This document shows, in pieces, positions 7,301 through 13,853 of a DNA stretch of 14,514 bases (within the stretch, counting starts at the first letter, position 1; every line of letters starts with the position of its first letter). The notes below the pieces were generated by a model. That model made no database searches. It saw only the letters and a program-made list of their open reading frames with translations, and was not told the DNA's origin. Source of the stretch: Nitrospinaceae bacterium (GTDB lineage Bacteria > Nitrospinota > Nitrospinia > Nitrospinales > VA-1); NCBI GenBank assembly GCA_029261675.1, contig JAJDBA010000020.1:1-14514 (forward strand), written 5' to 3'. A program made the position numbers and the translations under genes.

Positions 7301-7543
7301 ATCATTGTATTCAGTTACCGTGGACTGGGAGAAGCGAAAGAGGTTCTAATGTATGGAGGTCGCTACAATTTGATCGACCCTGAAGAAATGCATTTGCAAT
7401 TTATAATGGCAGAAATTTTTGTTCAGTTGAATAAGTGTATGAAAGCGTTGCCGTTACTTGAGAAAGTTTTGAAGAAAGATGACACCTACCGCAATGCCTG
7501 GGAATTGAAAGAATATTGCCAAAAACAGCCCTCGTCGGCATAG
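4355..7543 (+). CDS. membrane / spermidine-synthase-like / TPR fusion protein
   Basis: Large 1062-aa protein in three parts. Residues 1-455 form a polytopic membrane region that is an internal duplication: GITALIYEIVWTRML (15-29) recurs as GFTALAYEVLWTRLL (241-255), and LVPTTFMGATLPL (127-139) as LVPTLFLGMCFPL (348-360). Residues about 470-760 have the spermidine-synthase-like Rossmann fold, with the SAM-type glycine loop CFGTG (541-545), an acidic VELS strand end (563-566) and QDGRNHL (594-600). At the position where aminopropyltransferases carry their catalytic aspartate, this protein has SEPPPP (612-617), so polyamine synthesis is unlikely. Residues about 850-1050 are TPR-like helical pairs, probably for protein contacts. 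Known as fused MFS/spermidine synthase in databases; function not established. It is a single transcription unit, with a terminator following at 7593. Confidence 0.85.
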   Translation: MQRSPVVYFLFFVSGITALIYEIVWTRMLTLVFGHTVFSVSVVLAAFMAGLGLGSYLFGYAADRLSSSSSALKVYGWIEVLIFVSGALLSLLFANFADVYSLFHSAIPESPPLQNLLKVLFSFTLMLVPTTFMGATLPLISKYCVTDDKCIGTQVSLLYALNTFGAACGCLLTGFFLMGTFGVLQTVLTAATGNLLIGIGALNIYKESGGSLKFNLPEIKFPKMDWSAEQKFWMGISFVCGFTALAYEVLWTRLLVFSIASTVYSFSMMLAVFLLGIFLGSLVLIPLLPKIKNLRTALIALQGGIGIYVIGSIYGLESILSPPWNAYNLGNPAAAFWIYFKDSAALMLVPTLFLGMCFPLLIQLISKKHENVGQSTGQVYAANTMGAIFGSLFSGFLFLPNFGSQTSLTLLATINLFTMILLFRTGDYLTPAIRKGMTVVFASLILFVNMAIPNDLLNPFFMRDSAGKRNINKLMYFEEGLSDTVAVFKEEYGLLDPSAKRLITNGISMSASNMTATRYMKLLAHIPILLVDKPDDILVVCFGTGQTTGAAGLHPRVKTVDSVELSSSVINAGKMFADQNHNVLVNPKVNFVIQDGRNHLLTTHKLYDVITSEPPPPRTAFTVNLYTKEYYELQKNKLKPGGIATQWIPLHSQGPKEVAMHFKTFQSVFPFTMGWLSVANEMLIIGSNQPIKIDFNELNERLQEPEIKKALADIEIPNIFSFLSNIWLLNEQVEKLGEGFPLITDNHPAIEFYLDLGKVIDIPGQERYVFNRARFDDVVRQISNMPESDRQKLEPHYAAMDLYQRGVMYGNRGQLLKAMTLVDDDDLFRYHLQADRKQMQRLTQLIEEEPDNLQYLLNLAHSFYQIGNYEQSMEILQLVLEKSPNLSFANLYMGYNLLEVGKKEEALTFFKKTAKYDPQQMGTVMREIGLVSLLKEIDKKPEDPVLQRSLAEYYNLKKEYLKSLEYSLPLLQQDQMNLKILQIIVFSYRGLGEAKEVLMYGGRYNLIDPEEMHLQFIMAEIFVQLNKCMKALPLLEKVLKKDDTYRNAWELKEYCQKQPSSA

Positions 7544-7592
7544 AAAGCCTTATTAACAATGTCTTGCCTGAGATGGTGTCTGGGTTTGTAGA

Positions 7593-7629
7593 AGTGCCAA
7601 ATTTTTATCACAGTGGCACTATTATTTTT
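7593..7629 (+). terminator. rho-independent terminator after the fusion gene
   Basis: AGTGCCA and TGGCACT form a perfect 7-bp stem with a 14-base AT-rich loop, followed by ATTATTTTT. It lies 50 bases after the stop of the fusion gene and before the HU promoter. Confidence 0.65.
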
Positions 7630-7744
7630 CCATATGACGGAGTTTTTCCAAACGCTCATTATGGCTATTTTTAAATATTCAACTGTAGTTTTCCATCGTT
7701 CGATTCTAGGCGTAAATCTTCTTAACTCAATTAAAATAAAGGAC

Positions 7745-7772
7745 TTGACTTAATTATTGCGAATGATATACT
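7745..7772 (+). promoter_or_regulatory. sigma-70-type promoter of the HU/IHF gene
   Basis: TTGACT (-35, 5 of 6 consensus) and TATACT (-10, 5 of 6) are separated by 16 bases. Transcription would start near 7779, giving a leader of about 50 bases. This is the best promoter in the window and fits an abundantly expressed nucleoid protein. Confidence 0.75.
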
Positions 7773-7814
7773 TCCCGAAATCCAATTTCAGTATCATTAC
7801 AATTGTTGATCCGT

Positions 7815-7823
7815 GGGGGGGAG
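7815..7823 (+). promoter_or_regulatory. strong ribosome binding site of the HU/IHF gene
   Basis: GGGGGGGAG with GGAG ending 8 bases before the ATG at 7832. It is stronger than at any other start in the window, where purine-rich sites are often weak or absent. Confidence 0.7.
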
Positions 7824-7831
7824 ACTTTTAA

Positions 7832-8155
7832 ATGACCAAAGCAGAACTTGTAGAAAAAGTAGCAAACCAAATTAATCTGACTAAAAAACAGACAGAAGTT
7901 GTCGTTAATACAGTGTTTTCAAGTATTACCGATTCATTGGCTGAAGGAAAAAAAGTCGAATTAAGAGGATTTGGAAGCTTTCGTATCAGGCAAAGAAATG
8001 CCAGAGTTGGTCGTAATCCAAAATCTGGACAAAAAGTGGATGTTCCTTCAAAGAAGGTTCCTTTTTTCAAAGCGGGAAAAGAGTTGAGGGAACTGGTGGA
8101 CGAACGAGAAGCTCAAGAGGCAGCACGAGAGGCGCAAGAAAATCAGGAGTCCTGA
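7832..8155 (+). CDS. HU/IHF-family DNA-binding protein
   Basis: Histone-like nucleoid protein, 107 aa, that bends DNA as a dimer. It has the N-terminal helical dimer region (MTKAELVEKVANQ..., 1-40), the GFGSF turn (46-50) and a DNA-binding arm with ARVGRNPKSG (57-66), in which Pro63 is the intercalating proline. The PFFKAGKELRELV segment (77-89) closes the fold. Length to residue 90 is that of normal HU/IHF; the last 17 residues are an extra acidic/Gln-rich tail (AQEAAREAQENQES). The sequence is nearer to IHF-alpha/HU-like proteins than to either E. coli HU chain, and the subtype is not assignable by eye. It has its own promoter, leader and terminator, so it is a monocistronic unit. Confidence 0.93.
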   Translation: MTKAELVEKVANQINLTKKQTEVVVNTVFSSITDSLAEGKKVELRGFGSFRIRQRNARVGRNPKSGQKVDVPSKKVPFFKAGKELRELVDEREAQEAAREAQENQES

Positions 8156-8209
8156 TAAAGAGGGTTACTCCTCACTGCTTGGTCCGAATCCTCCATGGCT
8201 AGCCAGCTT

Positions 8210-8239
8210 AGACCGTCGTGTGGGCGACCGTCTCTTTTT
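8210..8239 (+). terminator. rho-independent terminator after the HU/IHF gene
   Basis: AGACCGTCG and CGACCGTCT form a 9-base stem with a single C-C mismatch around the loop TGTGGG, followed by CTTTTT. It lies 54 bases after the HU stop. The rest of the gap to aroC (8240-8354) shows no convincing promoter. Confidence 0.7.
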
Positions 8240-8354
8240 CAGTTAAAGTAGCTTCATATTTTTCAATGTGTTAGATGTTGATCGATAGGTATATAGACTT
8301 GCACTCTGTTGTAAGTTTTCCCAGCAACTAAAATTATTCCAAATCTACAAGCTT

Positions 8355-9422
8355 ATGTCAGGCAGCTCTTTCGGAAAACTGTTTAAAATTACAACTTGGG
8401 GGGAGTCCCACGGTCGAGGTCTTGGCGTTGTTGTCGAAGGTTGTCCGGCGGGGTTGTCTCTAAAGGAATCCGATATCCAGTTAGAGCTTAACCGACGCCG
8501 AACAGGGCAGAGCAAAGTTACCACCACTCGAAAAGAAGGTGACAAAATTCAAATCATGTCCGGGGTGTTCAACGGTAAAACCACGGGAACGCCGATTTCT
8601 TTGTTGGTTGAGAATGAAGATGCCGATTCTTCCAAATACGAGTTGATTAAAGACTTGTATCGACCGGGGCATGCCGACTACACCTATGACATGAAATACG
8701 GTTTTCGTGATTACCGTGGTGGCGGTAGGTCGAGCGCACGTGAAACGGTTGGCCGTGTTGCCGCAGGTGCCATTGCCAAAAAACTTCTGGCGCGTGAAAA
8801 AATAAAAATTATTGGTTTTACTCGGCAAGTTGGTAAAAATATCGCTCAAACCATTGACTTCAGTGAGATAGAGAATAATATCGTCCGTTGTCCCGATGCT
8901 AAAATGGCTGACAAAATGATCAATGCTATTATGCGAGCTCGAAAAAAGGGTGACTCTCTGGGGGGCATTGTCGAAGTGATTGCACAAGGGGTCCCTGCTG
9001 GGTTGGGCGAACCGGTGTTTGACAGGCTCGATGCTGATCTGGCAAAAGCAGTTATGAGTATCCCTGCGGTAAAAGGAGTCGAGATCGGTATCGGGTTCGA
9101 ATCGGCAACCATGACCGGTTCTCAATGCAATGATGTGTTTGCCATGAAAAACAAAAAGGTGATCACTGCGACTAATAATGCCGGTGGCATTCTGGGCGGA
9201 ATCTCAAATGGTATGGATATCGTTGTAAAGCTCGTCGTAAAGCCAACCTCGTCAATCAATAAGGCGCAAGACACCGTCACCCGGCAGGGCAAGAAAGCTG
9301 AAATTAGAGTCGAAGGCAGGCACGATCCCTGTGTTGCTCCAAGGGCTGTTCCCATTGCAGAAGCTATGGTGGCTTTAACCTTGATCGACCATTTGTATAG
9401 AAATAAGTTCTCGCAGCTTTAA
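8355..9422 (+). CDS. aroC: chorismate synthase
   Basis: Last enzyme of the shikimate pathway: trans-elimination of phosphate from 5-enolpyruvylshikimate 3-phosphate to give chorismate, with reduced flavin as cofactor. It acts in the cytoplasm. The full length is 355 aa, normal for the family. Signatures visible are GESHG (16-20), RRRTGQSK (47-54), YRPGHADY (102-109), GRSSARET (124-131) and GRHDPC (321-326), all intact. The ATG gives the canonical start (MSGSSFGKLFKITTWGESHG). There is no clear Shine-Dalgarno before it. It does not stand in an aro operon here: the neighbours are an HU/IHF gene and a nitrilase-family gene. The following 82-base gap contains a small CCCTC-GATA-GAGGG hairpin (9466-9479) without a good T-tract. 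Confidence 0.97.
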   Translation: MSGSSFGKLFKITTWGESHGRGLGVVVEGCPAGLSLKESDIQLELNRRRTGQSKVTTTRKEGDKIQIMSGVFNGKTTGTPISLLVENEDADSSKYELIKDLYRPGHADYTYDMKYGFRDYRGGGRSSARETVGRVAAGAIAKKLLAREKIKIIGFTRQVGKNIAQTIDFSEIENNIVRCPDAKMADKMINAIMRARKKGDSLGGIVEVIAQGVPAGLGEPVFDRLDADLAKAVMSIPAVKGVEIGIGFESATMTGSQCNDVFAMKNKKVITATNNAGGILGGISNGMDIVVKLVVKPTSSINKAQDTVTRQGKKAEIRVEGRHDPCVAPRAVPIAEAMVALTLIDHLYRNKFSQL

Positions 9423-9504
9423 ACAATCAGCATTCGCTCTATTAATCGATCTCACTATTGTTCCTCCCTCGATAGAGGGTTCTTCAAAGCGTGGCCCTGT
9501 TCCT

Positions 9505-10293
9505 ATGAAAGTTGGCTTTGTTCAAAATCATCCTGAATTTGGAAACGTTCAGGCCAATCTGGATCGCATCGAAGAAATGCTTGCTGGAAAAGCAGCCGAT
9601 TTATTCGTCCTGCCAGAGCTTTTCTCGACCGGGTATCGATTCAAAAGCATGGATGAAGCTCATCACTATGCAGAGCTTGTTCCTGATGGCATAACTAGTA
9701 ATTTTCTCCTCTCCCTCGCAAAAAAAAATAATACACATTTTATTGCCGGACTGGTCGAAGTAGAAGGCGACCGTATCTATAATTCTTCTGTCATTTTAGG
9801 GCCAAAGGGGTTTGTCGGCCGTTACAGAAAAATCCATTTGTTTGATACTGAGAAATCCTGTTTCGATGCTGGTACGGATGTACCCCCGGTCTTTGATCTT
9901 GATGGTATCAAGGTTGGTGTGATGATCTGCTTCGACTGGCGTTTTCCGGAAACTGCGCGGTCACTTGCTCTAAAAGGTGCTGAAATCATAGCGCACCCGT
10001 CTAATCTAGTTTTGCCTCATTGCCCGCAAGCCATGATCACACGTTGCCTGGAAAACCGCATTTTTGCCATCACGGCAGACCGGGTCGGAGAAGAAAAACG
10101 TATTCCCGGAGAAAAACTAACATTCATAGGGCAGAGTCAAGTGGTTGATCCTGATGGAAACATACTTGTTCGGGCATCAGAAACTGAAGAAGAAGTTCAT
10201 ATCGTTGACATTGATCTAGAAAAAGCCAGAGATAAAAACCTCAATCCCAAAAACGAAATCTTCAAAGACCGCCGTCCCGATCTTTATTGTTAG
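9505..10293 (+). CDS. carbon-nitrogen hydrolase, nitrilase superfamily
   Basis: Cytoplasmic 262-aa amidohydrolase of the nitrilase superfamily. The Glu-Lys-Cys catalytic triad is complete: Glu38 in VLPELFSTGYRF, Lys109 in YRKIHLFD, Cys142 in MICFDWRFPE. The family uses it to hydrolyse non-peptide C-N bonds. The overall form (omega-amidase, carbamoylputrescine amidase or beta-ureidopropionase-like) suits a small-amide substrate, but the substrate cannot be fixed by eye. The ATG start gives a normal N-terminus (MKVGFVQNHPEFGNV). No ribosome binding site is obvious. It lies 82 bases after aroC on the same strand, so read-through is possible, but there is no functional link. Confidence 0.92.
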   Translation: MKVGFVQNHPEFGNVQANLDRIEEMLAGKAADLFVLPELFSTGYRFKSMDEAHHYAELVPDGITSNFLLSLAKKNNTHFIAGLVEVEGDRIYNSSVILGPKGFVGRYRKIHLFDTEKSCFDAGTDVPPVFDLDGIKVGVMICFDWRFPETARSLALKGAEIIAHPSNLVLPHCPQAMITRCLENRIFAITADRVGEEKRIPGEKLTFIGQSQVVDPDGNILVRASETEEEVHIVDIDLEKARDKNLNPKNEIFKDRRPDLYC

Positions 10294-10299
10294 GCGTAA

Positions 10300-10318
10300 A
10301 ACCAAGGGGTTAATTTTT
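10300..10318 (+). terminator. weak candidate terminator after the nitrilase gene
   Basis: AACC-AAGG-GGTT followed by AATTTTT begins 7 bases after the stop. The stem is only 4 bp, so this is a weak call. Confidence 0.3.
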
Positions 10319-10571
10319 GTCAAGAGTGCTATTTTAAGAAAGAGTTTCCACGCTATCACTTGATTTTATTTACATAGAGCATCCATTTTTTGAACTTTCT
10401 TTGCAGATTTCTCGCAATTTTACAACGCTCAAATATCTTTTTGCTTTCTAAGCATAAGCTATAATTACGTTTTAGGGATGGCTAAATGTAGTTAGTATCT
10501 ATCTTAATGAAATCTTGTTCTATCCAAATTGCAATTAAAACAATTTATTAAGCAATACAGACCTGATTACC
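10319..10571. other. AT-rich stretch without a gene
   Basis: No frame on either strand shows a protein-like sequence. A perfect TATAAT lies at 10460-10465, but no -35 box stands at the right distance. The stretch leads into the broken gene at 10572 and may hold its old promoter. Confidence 0.5.
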
Positions 10572-11051
10572 TTGCATACCCCCTTCGTAAGGGAGGTGGT
10601 TGCAAAAGATGTCGAAAAGACATACCCGTTATTCGAAAAATTAAAAAACTCCTAATTATCAAAAGAAGACTGGAGGCAACTGTTTGTTGATCACTGGAAA
10701 AGCAATAAAGGAAATTTCGGTTACCTTCTAGAAGGTGAATAGGGTATCGTAGGTTTCCTAGGAGTAATATTAATAGGGACACGGGTCTATCGAAGGAACC
10801 TTGCATTTTCGCAGATCCACTATATAAGCTATTCTAGTATATTTGCAAAGTTTGCTGGTCGTATTGCTATGGCTATTTGCCTACGCATTAATACAATAGC
10901 GATAGTTATCGACGAAAGGTTTTTGCAGGGGAATACTGTGTTGCTTTCGAAAGTTTTGTCCTTACCCCATCCCAGGGTTTACAAGTCCAATTTTCTGGAA
11001 AAAAATGATATTGACTTGCTCTATTCTGAATTTTCCGTTTTGAATATATAA
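10572..11051 (+). pseudogene. decayed GNAT-like acyltransferase gene
   Basis: One continuous frame from a TTG or lost start codon at about 10572 to TAA 11049-11051 reads as protein but contains two in-frame stops (TAA 10653-10655, TAG 10740-10742). The pieces are PFVREVVAKDVEKTYPLFEKL, then LSKEDWRQLFVDHW...GYLLEGE, then GIVGFLGV, and a C-terminal part with IDERFL...PRVYKSNFLEKNDIDLLYSEF. This pattern resembles GNAT-like acyltransferases that often sit beside polysaccharide deacetylases; intact ones are about 300 aa, against about 160 codons here. So it has both nonsense mutations and a large internal deletion. It lies 10 bases before the deacetylase gene, same strand, consistent with a former operon. 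The family assignment is by recalled pattern and is moderate. Confidence 0.6.
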
Positions 11052-11061
11052 GGATTTAATA

Positions 11062-12126
11062 GTGCTTTTAAAAACTATCAAACGCACGACCGCTGGGATG
11101 CTGTTCCCATTTCTTTTTTATACGAGAAGTTATCTTCTATCGAATCTATTTTATTCTGGGCTGGGCAGTATTTTTATGTTTCACCGTGTATGTCCCCGCA
11201 GCTCTAAACCTAGAATAAGAGGGAATGCGGGACTAGAGGTGACACCAGAGTATCTCGAAAATGCGATCCTGTTTTTGCGTCAGAACAACTATGAAATTGT
11301 TTCTTTGGTTCGGGCCGCTCTAATTCTCAATGGAGCCCGTATAAAAAAAAAATTCGCAGTATTTACTTTTGATGATGGTTATGCTGATAATTATCTACAT
11401 GCATATCCAATTTTAAAAAAACACTCGGTTCCTTTTACTATTTATGTGACCACTCATCTCCCTGATGGAGAGGCAATTTTGTGGTGGTATCTCCTTGAAG
11501 ACCTGGTGCTGAAGGAAAAAAAGATCAACTTTAAAATTAATGATCAATATTATCAATATTCTTGCTCTAGCTTAAGGGAGAAGGATTGGGCTTACCATGA
11601 AATACATAAAATAATTTTGAATGGTCCTTCAAATCAGCTCAATCAGCGTATTCGACAGGTTTTTGAAAACTATGACATGAGCTTTCAAGAAAAAACATCG
11701 CAACTATCTCTCACCTGGCAACAAATCCGGGAGATGAGCGAAGATCCTCTGGTCGAAATAGGTGCTCACACGATACATCATGAGGCGCTGAACAAACTTT
11801 CTGAGGAGGAAGTCCAAAAAGAAATGGAGGGATCGCGAGATATAATTCAGTCAAAGATAGACCAAAAAGTTGAACACTTTTGCTATCCTTTTGGGACACG
11901 AAACGAGGTTGGCGAGAGAGAATTCAGGATCGCACAGCAATGTGGGTTCAAGACTTCGACCACGACCCGTATTTCTAATATTTTTCCAGAGCATAAAAAT
12001 TTATTGCAACAACTACCTCGAATTCCAGTCAACCAGAAAAGAGATCATGGGAATATTAATTATCTAAGCCTTTGGCTTAGTGGCGCTCTCCCCTGCATTA
12101 TCAATAAATTCAAACGGATTGTGTGA
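11062..12126 (+). CDS. polysaccharide deacetylase family protein (NodB-like)
   Basis: Carbohydrate esterase family 4 protein, 354 aa, expected to remove acetyl groups from N-acetylated sugars of a surface polysaccharide. Motif 1 is TFDDG (102-106), with the general base and the metal aspartate. Motif 2 is HTIHH, giving metal ligands His236 and His240. Motif 3 is YPFG (275-278). Between 140 and 220 there is an insertion of mixed helices, as seen in longer members of exopolysaccharide loci. The N-terminus is hydrophobic in part (LFPFLFYTRSYLLSNLFYSGLGSIFMFH), perhaps a membrane anchor, though FMFHRV is a usual start of the catalytic fold. Translation starts at GTG with AAGGA 7 bases upstream. 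The preceding acyltransferase-like gene is broken, so the pathway it served may be lost. Confidence 0.88.
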   Translation: MLLKTIKRTTAGMLFPFLFYTRSYLLSNLFYSGLGSIFMFHRVCPRSSKPRIRGNAGLEVTPEYLENAILFLRQNNYEIVSLVRAALILNGARIKKKFAVFTFDDGYADNYLHAYPILKKHSVPFTIYVTTHLPDGEAILWWYLLEDLVLKEKKINFKINDQYYQYSCSSLREKDWAYHEIHKIILNGPSNQLNQRIRQVFENYDMSFQEKTSQLSLTWQQIREMSEDPLVEIGAHTIHHEALNKLSEEEVQKEMEGSRDIIQSKIDQKVEHFCYPFGTRNEVGEREFRIAQQCGFKTSTTTRISNIFPEHKNLLQQLPRIPVNQKRDHGNINYLSLWLSGALPCIINKFKRIV

Positions 12127-12244
12127 TCTGGGAAAGTTATAAAAAATGGTAGAAAAAGCCAAGTATCAATGCTTCAACTCCTAAACTATAATCTTCAAAA
12201 ACTACTGTCCCGATCTATACCGTTAACAATGAGCAGGCTAGATG

Positions 12245-12274
12245 TTGTGAAATAAAGCCATCATAGGTTAAAAT
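12245..12274 (+). promoter_or_regulatory. candidate promoter of the DUF1566 gene
   Basis: TTGTGA (4 of 6) and TAAAAT (5 of 6) with an 18-base spacer. Transcription would begin near 12281, so the terminator-like hairpin at 12303 would lie inside the leader. The gap 12127-12244 holds nothing recognisable. Confidence 0.4.
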
Positions 12275-12302
12275 GTGGCTTCATTTGAAAAACCAATACG
12301 TG

Positions 12303-12331
12303 TCGGGTAGATACTGCCCGATGTTTTTTTT
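12303..12331 (+). terminator. intrinsic terminator hairpin in the leader of the DUF1566 gene
   Basis: TCGGGT and GCCCGA form a 6-bp stem (last pair a wobble) with the loop AGATACT, then ATG and eight consecutive T. The structure ends 11 bases before the DUF1566 ATG and touches its ribosome binding region. It may terminate the deacetylase transcript, or act as an attenuator or the end of a small RNA. Confidence 0.65.
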
Positions 12332-12342
12332 GAGAGGAAAAT

Positions 12343-12771
12343 ATGGGCAACGAAAAATCACGATTTCTAAAAAGAGATGATGGAACAATTTATGATTCAT
12401 TAACCAGCGTTACGTGGATGGCTAATGATTCGCGTCTGGATTTGGACAAAGAGGTTTCCTATTCAGAAGCCGAAGAGTATATGAAAGAAGCCAATAAAAA
12501 AAATGCGGGGGGATTCAGTGATTGGCGCATTCCTACCATCCATGAAGCTTCATCCATTTATGATAAGGAAAAACTCAATAAAGATTCTAAAGATGGCGAC
12601 ATACATTTAGATTCAGTTTTTCCACCAGGAGCCGCCAACTGCACATGGACATCTTCTACCCGTGGCAAAGAAGCGCAGATAATGTTCTACGCCAACGGTT
12701 GCCCTTACTGGTACGAGAAAAATGATAAAACCATTTCACATGCAGTACGACTTGTACGTCGCGATAACTAG
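12343..12771 (+). CDS. DUF1566 (Lcl C-terminal-like) domain protein
   Basis: A 142-aa protein that is essentially one DUF1566/Lcl_C domain. Family marks are SVTWMANDSRLDL (22-34), a SEAEEYMKEAN helix, GFSDWRIPT (57-65), a Ser/Tyr-Asp segment, TWTSST (101-106) and the closing AVRLVRR (134-140). The fold is C-type-lectin-like and most members are exported or tethered at the surface. This one has no signal peptide, starting at MGNEKSRF, so it would stay in the cytoplasm unless the true start was lost. GAGAGGAAAA precedes the ATG at a good distance. No partner gene can be named: a deacetylase lies upstream and an unrelated minus-strand gene downstream. Function unknown. Confidence 0.82.
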   Translation: MGNEKSRFLKRDDGTIYDSLTSVTWMANDSRLDLDKEVSYSEAEEYMKEANKKNAGGFSDWRIPTIHEASSIYDKEKLNKDSKDGDIHLDSVFPPGAANCTWTSSTRGKEAQIMFYANGCPYWYEKNDKTISHAVRLVRRDN

Positions 12772-12850
12772 GTGCAATTAGATGTGAGGCCAACAGGCCA
12801 ATATCTGTTAAGGGGAGAGCAGGTCTTCTTTCGCTAATACTCGCACCCCG

Positions 12851-13435
12851 TTAGGGGGCGGGTTGAGCGGTCTTTATATTTGGAACCTGTAAGCCGAAAA
12901 AAGGTGTCAGTTTATTAGGGACTGAAAGCCGCAGGTAGAGTTTATGAAACTCCTCGTTAGAAAGATCAGGGCTCAACAATTGCTGGACCTGTTCTGAGGA
13001 GACAAGTTGCTGAGAAGGCTCGTCAAATATGGTGACTCCGATCCCTATCCAATGGCCGTGGACAAACTGTTGCTGAACGAGGCTTTCAACTCCTGTGCTG
13101 TATTCCATGGCTTTTTTGATAACATGTTGGGCAATATGCACAGGAACGCATTTCCCAATGGCAATCACCTTGGAAGTTTCTCCCATAGGGTAGACTCTTA
13201 GTGCAGCTCGAGAGTCCCCGAATTCGGTAAATTCCTTAATCACTGCTTTTCGTTGTTTGCGGAATTTTTTCGAAATATAACCTTCAATTTTAATTTTCTT
13301 TTTATCCAAGGGTAGGCATTTTTCTTGCGCTTGCGCTGGGCCACTAAGAAACATAAAGCATATCGTTAAAACAGCAACCATACATCTCGCTAAATATTTA
13401 TTTCTAATCGAGTTTTCTGAAATTTCAATACGCAT
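12851..13435 (-). CDS. secreted protein of unknown function
   Basis: A 194-aa protein with a signal peptide: basic start (RNKYLAR), hydrophobic core (MVAVLTICFMFLSG, 19-32) and an AQA site cleaving at about 36/37, so mature from QEKCLP. The mature part begins with two short basic stretches (KKKIKIEGYISKKFRKQRK) and has two cysteines (Cys40, Cys95), which could form a disulfide in the periplasm. No motif or family was recognised. AGGAAA lies about 8 bases before the ATG, so the start is well supported. It is on the minus strand, with a 102-base gap to the upstream YHS-like gene and convergent with the DUF1566 gene. Confidence 0.75.
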   Translation of the reverse strand: MRIEISENSIRNKYLARCMVAVLTICFMFLSGPAQAQEKCLPLDKKKIKIEGYISKKFRKQRKAVIKEFTEFGDSRAALRVYPMGETSKVIAIGKCVPVHIAQHVIKKAMEYSTGVESLVQQQFVHGHWIGIGVTIFDEPSQQLVSSEQVQQLLSPDLSNEEFHKLYLRLSVPNKLTPFFGLQVPNIKTAQPAP

Positions 13436-13478
13436 ATCTGGGTTTCCTGTTTCTCCGGTTTACGTGAATTCCTTTGCT

Positions 13479-13487
13479 ATAATACCA
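13479..13487 (-). promoter_or_regulatory. extended -10 element for the secreted-protein gene
   Basis: Reverse strand TGGTATTAT: a TATTAT hexamer (5 of 6) with the TGn extension. It sits 43 bases before the ATG. The -35 region is weak, as is common with extended -10 promoters. Confidence 0.4.
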
Positions 13488-13537
13488 ACGGCAAACTTAA
13501 TTCAGGTCGGGATATGGAAAGGCATTGATTGCCGTTT

Positions 13538-13780
13538 TCAATCCGTTTTTGTTTGATTTTTGTTAATGTAATCTTCGGCACTTTGTTCGCTTGAAAAATA
13601 ATATTCTTTGCCGTTAATGGTCTTTTTTATTGCTTCTGTTTTTGGGATGTACACTCCGTTATTGGGGTCCTGTACCATTTCTGTTGGATTAGGTTCTTTG
13701 GAACTCGGTGATGGAAAAATCAGGCGAGCAACAACAATAACAATAATAACTGCAATTCCAAATAATGCTAGACGGACCAT
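13538..13780 (-). CDS. small membrane protein with cysteine-less YHS-like domain
   Basis: An 80-aa protein with one N-terminal membrane segment (LALFGIAVIIVIVVARLIF, 4-22) and a short proline/serine linker. A C-terminal module follows: EMVQDPNNGVYIPKTEAI (34-51), then NGKEYYFSSEQSAEDYI (56-72). This is the outline of YHS/TRASH-like domains (DPxCG...YYFCSxxC). All three cysteines that would bind metal are replaced: Asn41, Ser63 and Ser67. So it probably keeps the fold without the metal site. AAGG lies 5 bases before the ATG. A small GGCA/TGCC hairpin follows the stop. It diverges from the rpoH-like gene, with 73 bases between starts. Confidence 0.7.
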   Translation of the reverse strand: MVRLALFGIAVIIVIVVARLIFPSPSSKEPNPTEMVQDPNNGVYIPKTEAIKKTINGKEYYFSSEQSAEDYINKNQTKTD

Positions 13781-13853
13781 AGCCTTATTGTAAAGATAAA
13801 GACCTGTAGATTCAACCTGGGATAAGCCGAAAGAATAAAGTATTTTCTAATCT

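Noticed and set aside
8176..8200. tRNA T-arm-like string GGTCCGAATCC downstream of the HU gene
   Set aside because: No acceptor, D or anticodon arm can be folded around it, and the T-loop start does not match TTC; judged chance.
8428..8440. GTTGTCGAAGG inside aroC, resembling the palindrome centre
   Set aside because: Only part of the core matches, there are no paired arms, and it lies in conserved coding sequence (VVVEGC).
8481..9125. 214-codon reverse-strand open frame opposite aroC
   Set aside because: The forward strand carries all chorismate synthase signatures; the reverse reading has no protein-like pattern.
12343..12771. DUF1566 gene as a diversity-generating retroelement target
   Set aside because: C-type-lectin-like folds can be such targets, but there is no reverse transcriptase, template repeat or accessory gene in the window.
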